Positions 17,905 through 25,748 of a stretch of 64,000 nt of DNA are shown one piece after another. A program made the translations under genes and the position numbers. A model generated the notes under the pieces. The model was not told where the DNA came from, ran no database searches, and saw only the letters and a list, made by a program, of their open reading frames with translations. Where the stretch lies: NCBI RefSeq assembly GCF_009769385.1, contig NZ_VKAB01000015.1, positions 270,981-334,980 on the forward strand, in the 5' to 3' direction. Origin of the DNA: Saccharothrix deserti (lineage in GTDB: Bacteria > Actinomycetota > Actinomycetes > Mycobacteriales > Pseudonocardiaceae). How positions within the stretch are numbered: the stretch's first letter is position 1; every line of letters begins with the position of its first letter.

Positions 17905-17928
17905 ATTATTGAACCACGGTTCATTAAT
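17905..17928. promoter_or_regulatory. Probable TetR operator
   Basis: ATTATTGAACC-AC-GGTTCATTAAT is a 24-bp inverted repeat with one mismatched pair, AT-rich in a GC-rich region. It lies between the divergent TetR and HAD genes (42 bp apart), so one bound repressor dimer could control both. Confidence 0.7.
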
Positions 17929-17942
17929 GCTCGCCCAGTAGG

Positions 17943-18746
17943 GTGACCACAGTGACCTGGAGACCACGCCTCATCGCCCTGGACATCGACGGCACCATCA
18001 CCCCCGTAGGCCGCGAGGACATCGCGCCGGCCGTGCGCGCGGCCATCAACCGGGCCGTCGACGACGGCGCGCACGTGGTCCTCTCCACCGGCCGCAGCCT
18101 CATCGGCACCCGACCGATCGTCGACGACCTCGACCTGCGCGGCACCACCGCGATCTGCTCCAACGGCGCGGTGTGGTGGGACACGAACACCCGCGAGGTG
18201 GTCCGGCAGCTCGAGTTCGACCCCGGCCCCTCGGTCGAACGGCTGCGCGCCCTGCTGCCCGGCGCGGTGTTCGCGGTCGAGGTGACCGGGGTGGGCAGCC
18301 TGTCGCTCGGCCGGTTCCCGGACGGCGACCTGTGGGGCGACGTGCACGAGGTGACGTTCGAGGAGCTGGTGGCCACGCCGACGTCACGGCTGGTCATGCG
18401 CTGGGTCGGCCGCACGCCCGAGGAACTGGCGCTGCGGGTGCTCGACGTGGAGCTGCCCGGTGTCGCGATGTCGTGCGACCACACCGAGCCGTGGCTGACG
18501 CTGTCGCCTCCCGGCGTGACCAAGGGTGCGGCGCTGGAGGACCTGCGGTCCGCGCTCGGGGTGTCCGAAAAGGACACACTGGCCATCGGCGACGGGTCCA
18601 ACGACGTGGAGATGCTGCGGTGGGCGGCGCACGGCGTCGCCATGGGCCAGGCGCCGGTCGCCGTCCAGGAGATCGCGGACGCGGTCACCGGCACGATCCT
18701 CGACGACGGCGCGGCGGCCGTGCTGGACCGGTACTTCGCCGCCTAG
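17943..18746 (+). CDS. HAD-superfamily phosphatase (Cof-type)
   Basis: A 267-aa cytosolic hydrolase of the Cof/IIB HAD branch. Motif I is 'LIALDIDGTITP' (nucleophile Asp), motif II 'VVLSTGRS', the cap domain spans about 85-190, motif III is the Lys of 'GVTKGAALEDL' and motif IV 'IGDGSNDVEML'. These enzymes dephosphorylate sugar phosphates or cofactors such as pyridoxal phosphate or FMN; the substrate here is unknown. A GTG at 17943 or 17952 could be the start. Its stop (18746) directly abuts the stop of the convergent multicopper oxidase gene. Confidence 0.87.
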   Translation: MTTVTWRPRLIALDIDGTITPVGREDIAPAVRAAINRAVDDGAHVVLSTGRSLIGTRPIVDDLDLRGTTAICSNGAVWWDTNTREVVRQLEFDPGPSVERLRALLPGAVFAVEVTGVGSLSLGRFPDGDLWGDVHEVTFEELVATPTSRLVMRWVGRTPEELALRVLDVELPGVAMSCDHTEPWLTLSPPGVTKGAALEDLRSALGVSEKDTLAIGDGSNDVEMLRWAAHGVAMGQAPVAVQEIADAVTGTILDDGAAAVLDRYFAA

Positions 18747-20207
18747 CTAGTGGTGGTGGCCCTTGGCGGACAGCGTGCGCGGGGTCCGGTCCTCGGTGCC
18801 CGGCTCGACGATCACGAACTGGCCCATCATGCCCTTGTCCTCGTGCTTGAGGATGTGGCAGTGGTACATGTACGGCGTGGTCGGGTCGGCGTGGTGACCG
18901 AACTCGACGGCCAGCCGGACCTTCGTCTTGCCCTCCACGAACACGGTGTCCTTCGGGCCGCGCAGGTGCTCCGGCGGCGCCTCGCCGTCGATGTCGAGCA
19001 CGGTGAACGCCACCTCGTGGACGTGGAAGTTGTGCGAGAAGGTGATGTTGTCGACCTCCCACACCTCGCGCGCGCCCGCCGGGACGACCTCGTCGATGCG
19101 GGCCATGTCCATCTCCTTGCCGTTGATGTTGGTGCCGCCGAGGGTGAACTTGCGGACCTTGGCGCCGGGGGCGATCGGTGGCACGCCCGACAGGGTGGCG
19201 GGCAGGTCCGGTGACGGCTTGAGCGTCGTGGCGGCGGTCAGCTTGAGCAGGTCGTAGTCGCCTTCCTCGACATCGCTGTCGCCCGCGTAACCGCGCAGCA
19301 CCACCTGCTCGCCGGGCGTGAAGTCGACGACGATCTCGAACCGCTCGCCGGGGCTGATCCGGAACCGCCGCACGGGCGCGGGGGCGTTGAGCAGGCCCGC
19401 GTCCGATCCGATCACGTGGAACGTGCGGTTGTCGGCGAAGCCGATGCTGTAGACGTGCGCGTTGGAGCCGTTGAGCACGCGGAAGCGGACCTTCGTCGTC
19501 GTGACCTCGAAGAACGGGTTGTAGGTGCCGTTGATCAGGATGTCGTCGCCGAGCAGGCCGAACGTGCCGCCGAACGCCTCGTCCAGCTCGCCGTCCGGGC
19601 GGAACTTCTTGTCCTGCACGATCAGCGGGACGTCGTCCACGCCGTAGGTGTTCGGGAGGTTCGGCGCCTGGTCGTCGTCGAGGATGAACATGCCGACCAG
19701 GCCGCGGTAGACGTGTCGCGAGGTCAGGCCGTGCGGGTGCGGGTGGTACCAGCAGGTGGCGGCGGGCTGGTCGACCGTCCACTCCGGGTTCCACGTGGCG
19801 CCGGGCGCGATCATCTGGTGCGGGCCGCCGTCCATGACCGCGGGCAGGCGGACGCCGTGCCAGTGCAGGGTGGTGGCCTCGTCCAGCTGGTTCACCACGC
19901 CCATCGCGATCCGGTCGCCGCGGCGGGCGCGCAGCGTCGGTCCCAGGTGGTCGCCGTTGACGCCCCAGGTGGAGGCGGTCTTGCCGGGCAGCAGTTCGGC
20001 CCGGCCGGCGCGCAGGTGCAGCGGGAAGCGCTTGACGCCGTCCGGGCCGGGTTTCGGGTCGAGCACCGGCGGGATGCGCAGCGGGTTGGTGAAGGTCAGG
20101 GTGCCGGTGTTGCCGCCCGCGCCCGCGCCGCAGCCGGTCAGGCCGGTCACGCCGAGCAGTCCGGTGCCGACCAGGCCGGCGAGGGCGAGGAAGCCGCGTC
20201 GTCTCAT
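18747..20207 (-). CDS. Multicopper oxidase, Tat-exported lipoprotein
   Basis: A 486-aa three-domain cupredoxin oxidase of the CueO/bilirubin-oxidase type. The N-terminus 'RRRGFLALAG' is a Tat motif, and the signal ends near a lipobox-like 'GLTGCG'. All copper motifs are present: 'LHWHG', 'WYHPHPHG', 'HNFHVHEV' and the C-terminal 'YHCHILKHEDKGMM' with the type 1 Cys, His and Met ligands. It ends in HHH. Such enzymes oxidise Cu(I) or phenols outside the membrane; it may work with the copper-linked cluster at 5.5-9.6 kb. Start is the ATG at 20207. Confidence 0.93.
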   Translation of the reverse strand: MRRRGFLALAGLVGTGLLGVTGLTGCGAGAGGNTGTLTFTNPLRIPPVLDPKPGPDGVKRFPLHLRAGRAELLPGKTASTWGVNGDHLGPTLRARRGDRIAMGVVNQLDEATTLHWHGVRLPAVMDGGPHQMIAPGATWNPEWTVDQPAATCWYHPHPHGLTSRHVYRGLVGMFILDDDQAPNLPNTYGVDDVPLIVQDKKFRPDGELDEAFGGTFGLLGDDILINGTYNPFFEVTTTKVRFRVLNGSNAHVYSIGFADNRTFHVIGSDAGLLNAPAPVRRFRISPGERFEIVVDFTPGEQVVLRGYAGDSDVEEGDYDLLKLTAATTLKPSPDLPATLSGVPPIAPGAKVRKFTLGGTNINGKEMDMARIDEVVPAGAREVWEVDNITFSHNFHVHEVAFTVLDIDGEAPPEHLRGPKDTVFVEGKTKVRLAVEFGHHADPTTPYMYHCHILKHEDKGMMGQFVIVEPGTEDRTPRTLSAKGHHH

Positions 20208-20457
20208 GGTGACGATCGTGGTTTCCGCGCGGCTCGGAAACGTCGGCCGACAACGGTAAAACGCGGCGTAGTCCGGTGGCGGTAGTCGTCATCCCCTGGC
20301 GGTACGCGGGCGGTGTCCGTGCTGGGCTGACGCGGTGACCGGGGTTCGGCGAGCAGTGTTCGGCGGCGTGAAGCACGGGTCCGGGCGACTTGCGTACGGG
20401 CAAGATGTTCGCCGCACGGGGTATGCGCGCGCTCATCGCGGTGGAGGGGGACTGACC

Positions 20458-21594
20458 ATGGCACGGGCCGACATCGCGCTGGGCGGCGGGCTCGCGGCAC
20501 TCGTGCTCGGCCTGAGCCTGCTCGGCGTGGGGCCGGAAGGGCCGGAAGGACCGCTGGACTGGGGCGCGGTGGCACTCGTCGTCGCGCTGGGCGTGGCCGT
20601 GGCGTTGCGCCGGCGCAACCCGTGGCTGGTGGTGTTGGCGACGAACGCGATCACGCTGGCGTGGTTCCACTTCGACTACCACGGCCGGCTGGTGACCGTC
20701 GCGCCGCTGATCGCCTGCTACACGTTGGCCGCCCACCGGGGCTGGCGGGCGGGCGTCGGCGGCGCGCTGGTCACGGCGGCGGTGACGGTGGTCGTGGTGC
20801 GGCTGACGTTGGGCGGGGCGTGGTTCGACGACCAGGTCGTCAACGCGATCCCGCTGGAGGCGGCGGCTACGGCGCTCGGTGCGGCGGTGCACTCGCACCG
20901 GGCGTTCCGGGCGGGTGCGCGGGAACGGGCCGAGCGGATCGCGGAGGCGCGGTCCGAGCAGGCGGAGGAGCAGGCCAAGGCGCGGGCCGCCGAGGAACGG
21001 CTGGAGATCGCGCGCGAGCTGCACGACGTGTTCGGGCACACGATGGCGGCGATCAGCGTGCAGGCGGGGGTCGCGGTGCACGTGATGGAGCGCAAACCGG
21101 AGCAGGCCGCCGAGGCGCTGCAGGCGATCAAGCGGATCAGCGACGACGGGTTGGCCGAGGTGCAGGTGCTGCTGGGCGTGATGCGGTCGGAGAACGTGCG
21201 GGCGTTGACCGCGACCGGTGGTCTGGCGCAGTTGGAGAAGCTGCTGGTGGTGGCCGGGGTCGAGGTGGAGCTGTCGGTGAGCGGCGACGACCGGGCCGTG
21301 CCGGTGGGGGTGGACCTGGCGGCGTTCCGGATCGTCCAGGAGTCGCTGACCAACGTTCGGCGGCACGCCGGCGCGTCGAAGGTGTGGCTGACGTTGAGCT
21401 ACGGCGAGGACTCGTTGGAGGTCGTGGTGCGGGACAACGGGTCACCGGGCGTGACGCAGTCCACGCCGGTCGGGGGTCACGGGATCGAGGGAATGCGTGC
21501 GCGAGCGCGTGCGCTGGGTGGCGAGCTGTCCGCTGGACGACTGGCCGACGGGTTCGAGGTGCGGTGCCGGTTGCCGACGCGGGAGGTTCGATGA
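20458..21594 (+). CDS. NarL-type sensor histidine kinase
   Basis: A 378-aa kinase with four or five N-terminal hydrophobic helices (about 5-140) and a helical linker. HisKA_3 has the phosphoacceptor in 'EIARELHDVFGHTMAAISVQAG'; the HATPase domain has 'FRIVQESLTNVRRHAGASK', 'VVRDNGSPG' and 'GHGIEGMRARARALGG'. The ATG at 20458 has GGAGGGGGA upstream; an earlier in-frame start at 20335 lacks a site. It overlaps the downstream response regulator by 4 nt (ATGA), so the two form a coupled pair. Confidence 0.93.
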   Translation: MARADIALGGGLAALVLGLSLLGVGPEGPEGPLDWGAVALVVALGVAVALRRRNPWLVVLATNAITLAWFHFDYHGRLVTVAPLIACYTLAAHRGWRAGVGGALVTAAVTVVVVRLTLGGAWFDDQVVNAIPLEAAATALGAAVHSHRAFRAGARERAERIAEARSEQAEEQAKARAAEERLEIARELHDVFGHTMAAISVQAGVAVHVMERKPEQAAEALQAIKRISDDGLAEVQVLLGVMRSENVRALTATGGLAQLEKLLVVAGVEVELSVSGDDRAVPVGVDLAAFRIVQESLTNVRRHAGASKVWLTLSYGEDSLEVVVRDNGSPGVTQSTPVGGHGIEGMRARARALGGELSAGRLADGFEVRCRLPTREVR

Positions 21595-22241
21595 TCAAGG
21601 TGCTCATCGCCGACGACCAGGCGCTGGTGCGCGGCGGGTTCCGGGTGCTGGTCGACAGCGAGCCGGACATGGCCGTGGTCGGCGAGGCGGGTGACGGCGG
21701 CACGGCGGCGGCGCTGGCCCGTGAGACCAGGCCGGACGTGGTGCTGATGGACGTGCAGATGCCGGGTGTGGACGGGTTGGAGGGCATCCGGCGGATCGCG
21801 GGTGATCCGGAGCTGTCCGGGGTGCGGATCCTGATCCTGACCACGTTCGACGAGGACGAGTACGCGATCAAGGGCCTGGCCGCGGGGGCGAGCGGGTTCC
21901 TGCTGAAGAACACCGACCCGGCGCAGCTGCTGCACGGCATCCGGGTGGTCGCGGGCGGCGAGGAGCTGCTGTCACCGGGGCTGACCCGGCGGCTGATCGC
22001 GCGCATGACCAAGCCCGGCGCCGTCGACCACACCGTGTTCGACCAGCTCACCACGCGGGAACGGGAGGTCGTCGCGCTCGCCGCGCAGGGGTTGAGCAAC
22101 GAGGAGATCACCCGTCAGCTGGTGATCAGCCCGGCCACCACGAAGACCCACATCAGCCGGGCGTTGGCCAAGTTGGGCGCCCGCGACCGGGCGCAGTTGG
22201 TCGCGCTGGCGTACCAGCACGGCCTGGTCCAGCCCGGCTAG
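21591..22241 (+). CDS. NarL/FixJ-family response regulator
   Basis: A 216-aa regulator. The receiver has 'IADDQALVRGGFRVLV', phosphoacceptor in 'VVLMDVQMPG' and Lys in 'GFLLKN'. The LuxR HTH is 'LTTREREVVALAAQGLSNEEIT...SPATTKTHISRALAKLG'. It is translationally coupled to the preceding kinase and is its likely partner. A dispersed intergenic repeat begins 20 bp after the stop. Confidence 0.93.
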   Translation: MIKVLIADDQALVRGGFRVLVDSEPDMAVVGEAGDGGTAAALARETRPDVVLMDVQMPGVDGLEGIRRIAGDPELSGVRILILTTFDEDEYAIKGLAAGASGFLLKNTDPAQLLHGIRVVAGGEELLSPGLTRRLIARMTKPGAVDHTVFDQLTTREREVVALAAQGLSNEEITRQLVISPATTKTHISRALAKLGARDRAQLVALAYQHGLVQPG

Positions 22242-22260
22242 CGCCGGCCGCCCGCGTGTT

Positions 22261-22323
22261 CCGAGTGTTGAATTCGGGGGTCGTGAACGTAGGACACACG
22301 CTTGCTGAACGCAGGACTCACGC
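22261..22323. repeat. Intergenic repeat family, locus 1
   Basis: Three short units lie between the response regulator and the convergent PPOX gene: CCGAGTGTTGAATTCGG (22261-22277), GTGAACGTAGGACACACGC (22283-22301) and CTGAACGCAGGACTCACGC (22305-22323). The last two are 22 bp apart and match the units at 34868-34909. They overlap the end of the PPOX gene by at most a few bases. Confidence 0.7.
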
Positions 22324-22325
22324 GG

Positions 22326-22760
22326 TTAGTCCGCTATGCCCGTTTTGGCGACGATCTCGGCGTCGCGGATCCGGACCACGACCTCGCCGGGGACGCCGTT
22401 GCGCTCGGCGAACTCGTTCGCCCGGTCGGCGCCCATGTAGCGGGCGCCGATGCGGCCGGCCCAGTAGCTGACCTGCTCGGGGTTGTCGACCAGCTCGGCC
22501 CGGCCGGACACGGTGACGAAGGCGAACGGCGGCCGTTCGTCGTCCAGGCAGACCGACACCCGGCCGTCGCGCCGGATCGCCTTGCCCTTGATCGACTCCA
22601 GGGACGTGGTGAACACGATCGTGCCGCCGTCGAGGTCGACCCAGACGGGCGAGACGTGCGGCGACCCGTCCTTCCGGACGACCGCGAGCTTGCCGGTCCG
22701 CGCGGGCGTCGCCGAGACGAACTCGCGCCACCAGCCATCGGGTGCATCGGTGTAACCCAT
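22326..22760 (-). CDS. Pyridoxamine 5'-phosphate oxidase-fold protein (PPOX class)
   Basis: A 144-aa split-barrel flavin or F420-binding protein. It has the pattern 'TGKLAVVRKDGSPHVSPVWVDLDGGTIVFTT' and 'KAIRRDGRVSVCLDDERPPFAFVTVSGRAEL' typical of the small actinobacterial PPOX-class F420-dependent oxidoreductases. Size matches that group. The substrate is unknown. Start is the ATG at 22760; upstream in-frame GTGs would only add hydrophobic residues. Confidence 0.85.
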   Translation of the reverse strand: MGYTDAPDGWWREFVSATPARTGKLAVVRKDGSPHVSPVWVDLDGGTIVFTTSLESIKGKAIRRDGRVSVCLDDERPPFAFVTVSGRAELVDNPEQVSYWAGRIGARYMGADRANEFAERNGVPGEVVVRIRDAEIVAKTGIAD

Positions 22761-22911
22761 GACCACAACCGTAGAGCCATCCCATCCCTGAGAACGACCC
22801 GGTGAACACCTAGGGGACAACTCAGGGTCAACACGGATTACTACAACCGAGGTAGCGAGCACGATAAGACTGAAGTCGCACCGACGAGTCAACTACAGAC
22901 CGATGTGCGAG

Positions 22912-22949
22912 CCCCCGTGGACAAGGCAAGGTTCTGCCTAGTCCGGGGG
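22912..22949 (+). promoter_or_regulatory. Long imperfect hairpin before the ABC transporter genes
   Basis: CCCCCGTGGACAAGGCA and TGCCTAGTCCGGGGG pair with small bulges around a 6-nt loop. It ends 23 bp before the start of the first ATPase gene. It could be an attenuator, an mRNA-stabilising leader or an upstream terminator. Confidence 0.4.
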
Positions 22950-22972
22950 ATGTGTCGTCCAGGGGAGAAACC

Positions 22973-23893
22973 ATGATCGAGGCTGTCGGCCTCACCAAGC
23001 GCTACGGGAAGACGGTGGCGGTGGACAACCTGTCCTTCACCGTCGAGCCGGGTCGGGTCACCGGCTTCCTCGGTCCCAACGGCGCGGGCAAGTCCACCAC
23101 GATGCGGATGATCCTCGGCCTCGACCGACCGAGCGCGGGCAAGGTCCTGATCGACGGCAAGTCGTACGGGCAGCTCGACCGGCCGCTGCGGACCGTCGGC
23201 GCCCTGCTCGACGCCAAGTGGGTGCACCCCAACCGCTCGGCGCGGGCGCACCTGCAGTGGATGGCCAAGTCCAACGGTCTGCCCGCCAAGCGGGTGGACG
23301 AGGTGCTGGACCTGGTCGGCCTGACCAAGGTCGCCAAGCGCCGCGCCGGTGGTTTCTCCCTCGGCATGTCCCAGCGCCTCGGCATCGCGGGCGCCCTGCT
23401 GGGCGACCCGAAGGTGCTGCTGTTCGACGAGCCGGTCAACGGCCTGGACCCGGAGGGCATCCTCTGGATCCGCCAGTTCATGCAGGGCCTGGCCGCCGAC
23501 GGGCGCACCGTGCTGGTGTCGAGCCACCTGCTGTCGGAGATGGCGGTGACCGCCCAGGACCTCGTGGTCATCGGGCGCGGCAGGCTCATCTCGCAGTCCA
23601 GCACCACCGAGTTCGTGGAGCGGTCCACCGAGAACACGGTCCGGGTGCGCAGCCCGCACGCGGACAAGCTGGGCGCGATGCTCGTCGACAAGGGCTTCAC
23701 CGTCCGTGAGGACGAGGACGGGTCGCTCACCGTCACGGGTGCGGCCAGCGACGAGATCGGGGACATCGCGGCGGCGAGCGGCGTGGTGCTGCACGAGCTG
23801 AGCCCGCAGCGCGGTTCGCTCGAACAGGCATTCATGCAGCTCACCGGCGATTCTGTGGAGTACCACGCCGAACTCGCCGAGACGGGGAAGTGA
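22973..23893 (+). CDS. ABC transporter ATP-binding protein
   Basis: A 306-aa ATPase of the DrrA/NatA-like export type. Walker A is 'GPNGAGKST', the signature is a variant 'FSLGMSQRLGIAGAL', Walker B is 'VLLFDEPVNGLDPEG', and the switch His lies in 'VLVSSHLLSEM'. The C-terminal 220-306 is the variable DrrA-type extension. The ATG has AGGGGAGA upstream. It is followed 6 nt later by its permease. It is strikingly similar to the ATPase at 24801, which suggests recent duplication. Confidence 0.93.
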   Translation: MIEAVGLTKRYGKTVAVDNLSFTVEPGRVTGFLGPNGAGKSTTMRMILGLDRPSAGKVLIDGKSYGQLDRPLRTVGALLDAKWVHPNRSARAHLQWMAKSNGLPAKRVDEVLDLVGLTKVAKRRAGGFSLGMSQRLGIAGALLGDPKVLLFDEPVNGLDPEGILWIRQFMQGLAADGRTVLVSSHLLSEMAVTAQDLVVIGRGRLISQSSTTEFVERSTENTVRVRSPHADKLGAMLVDKGFTVREDEDGSLTVTGAASDEIGDIAAASGVVLHELSPQRGSLEQAFMQLTGDSVEYHAELAETGK

Positions 23894-23899
23894 CCACCG

Positions 23900-24661
23900 A
23901 TGACTCTGCTCGCCGTTGAACGGATCAAGCTCTTCTCCACCCGCTCGCCGTGGTGGTGCATGCTGCTGGCGCTCGGGTCGACCATCGGCATCACCGCGAT
24001 CATCGCGGCCAACTGGGACGGCGCGCCGATGCCCGTGCTGGGCGCGGTGTTCAGCTACACGTTCGGGTTGTTCGTGATCATGGTGATGGCCGCGCTGGCG
24101 GTCACCACCGAGTACCGCTTCGGCACCATCAAGTCGACGTTCCAGGCGGTGCCCGACCGCGTTTCGCCGATGATCGCCAAGGCGGTCGTCGTGATGCTGC
24201 TCTCGGGCCTGGTCGGCCTGGCCGCCGCGTTCGGGTCGTGGGGCCTGAGCTGGGTGCTCGCGGACGACAACTCGGATCTGGCGCTCACCACGGCCAACGA
24301 CTGGCGGCACGTCGCGGGCATCGGCCTGGTCTTCGCGGCGGGCGCGCTGCTCGCGCTGGGTATCGGCGCCCTCGTGCGGCACACCGCGGGCGCGGTGTCG
24401 ATCATCCTGGTGTTCGCGCTGGTCGTGGAGAACGTCGTCGCGCTCATCCCGAACATCGGCGACGACATCCAGAAGTGGATGCCGTTCACCGTGGTCAACA
24501 AGTTCATCTTCGGCGACCCGGACCCGAGCGCCATCCCGGAGGGCGCCGGGCCGCCCGCGATCGGCGAGCTGAGCCCGTGGGGTTCGTTCGCCTACTTCGC
24601 CGGCATCGCGCTGGCGATCTACATCATCTCGCTCGTGGTCGTGAAGCGGCGGGACGCGTAA
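23900..24661 (+). CDS. ABC-2 type transporter permease
   Basis: A 253-aa membrane protein with about six hydrophobic helices (around 18-35, 50-72, 92-125, 138-160, 170-188 and 225-245). Conserved ABC-2 features include 'VTTEYRFGTIKSTFQAVPDR', the cytoplasmic coupling region. It presumably pairs with the preceding ATPase and possibly with the second ATPase downstream. Substrate unknown. A hairpin terminator follows 58 bp after the stop. Confidence 0.88.
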   Translation: MTLLAVERIKLFSTRSPWWCMLLALGSTIGITAIIAANWDGAPMPVLGAVFSYTFGLFVIMVMAALAVTTEYRFGTIKSTFQAVPDRVSPMIAKAVVVMLLSGLVGLAAAFGSWGLSWVLADDNSDLALTTANDWRHVAGIGLVFAAGALLALGIGALVRHTAGAVSIILVFALVVENVVALIPNIGDDIQKWMPFTVVNKFIFGDPDPSAIPEGAGPPAIGELSPWGSFAYFAGIALAIYIISLVVVKRRDA

Positions 24662-24718
24662 CGGGGGTTCCGCGTCACCGGCGCCGGGGGTCGGCGCGGG
24701 CGGCTGGGGGAAGGGGGG

Positions 24719-24755
24719 AGCTCGGGTCACCTCTCGGGGGGTGGCCCGAGCTTTT
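24719..24755 (+). terminator. Rho-independent terminator between ABC genes
   Basis: AGCTCGGGTCACC (24719-24731) pairs with GGTGGCCCGAGCT (24740-24752) through one G-T pair, followed by TTTT. It separates the ATPase-permease unit from the second ATPase gene, which therefore probably has its own promoter or depends on read-through. Confidence 0.8.
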
Positions 24756-24800
24756 CTGCCATAGGTTTCGCCACGAGCGTTTGATCGGACGGGAGAAGTC

Positions 24801-25712
24801 ATGATCGAAGCGACCGGCCTCACCAAGCACTACGGCAGGACCGTGGCCGTCGACGACCTGTCGTTCACCGTGGAAGCGGGCCGGGTCACCGGCTTCCTCG
24901 GACCCAACGGCGCGGGCAAGTCGACCACCATGCGGATGATCCTCGGCCTGGACCGCCCCACCCGCGGCCGGGTCACCGTGGACGGCCAGGACTACCAGTC
25001 GCTGCACAAGCCGCTGCGCACCGTCGGCGCGCTGCTGGACGCCAAGTGGGTGCACCCCAACCGCTCGGCGCGGGCGCACCTGCAGTGGCTGGCCCGGTCC
25101 AACCAGATCCCGGACAAGCGGGTGGACGAGGTGCTGGAGATGGTCGGCCTCACCCAGGTCGCCAAGCGCCGCGCCGGCGGGTTCTCCCTCGGCATGTCCC
25201 AGCGCCTCGGCATCGCGGGCGCGCTGCTCGGCGACCCCAAGGTGTTGATGTTCGACGAGCCGGTCAACGGCCTGGACCCGGAGGGCATCCTCTGGATCCG
25301 CCAGTTCATGCACCGGCTCGCCGACGACGGGCGCACCGTGTTCGTGTCGAGCCACCTGCTGTCGGAGATGGCCCAGACCGCGCAGGACCTGATCGTGATC
25401 GGGCGCGGCAGGCTCATCTCGCAGACCAGCACCGCGCAGTTCATCAAGGACGCCACCGAGGACACCGTCCGCGTCCGCTCGCCCCAGCTCGAACGGCTGC
25501 GGGAGCTGCTGGACGGACGCGCCCGCATCGCCGACGCCGCGGCCTCCGACGGCGCCCTCGTCGTGCACGGGGTGGAGCCCGCGTTCATCGGCGAGTTGGC
25601 CGCGGCGAACGGCATCACCCTGCACGAGTTGAGCCCGCAACTGGGCTCTCTGGAGGAAGCCTTCATGCAACTCACGAAGGAATCCGTCGAATACCACGCC
25701 GCTTCCGACTGA
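24801..25712 (+). CDS. ABC transporter ATP-binding protein (paralogue)
   Basis: A 303-aa ATPase closely similar along its whole length to the one at 22973: shared Walker A 'GPNGAGKST', 'FSLGMSQRLGIAGALLGDPKVL', 'DEPVNGLDPEGILWIRQFM' and C-terminal 'LEEAFMQLTKESVEYHA'. Divergence is concentrated in residues 220-270. No permease follows, since the next gene is convergent, so it may share the permease at 23900 or serve one elsewhere. The ATG at 24801 follows GGGAGAAGTC. Confidence 0.92.
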   Translation: MIEATGLTKHYGRTVAVDDLSFTVEAGRVTGFLGPNGAGKSTTMRMILGLDRPTRGRVTVDGQDYQSLHKPLRTVGALLDAKWVHPNRSARAHLQWLARSNQIPDKRVDEVLEMVGLTQVAKRRAGGFSLGMSQRLGIAGALLGDPKVLMFDEPVNGLDPEGILWIRQFMHRLADDGRTVFVSSHLLSEMAQTAQDLIVIGRGRLISQTSTAQFIKDATEDTVRVRSPQLERLRELLDGRARIADAAASDGALVVHGVEPAFIGELAAANGITLHELSPQLGSLEEAFMQLTKESVEYHAASD

Positions 25713-25748
25713 TCCGAACAAATCCGCGCAGCAATCAACGCGAACGAA

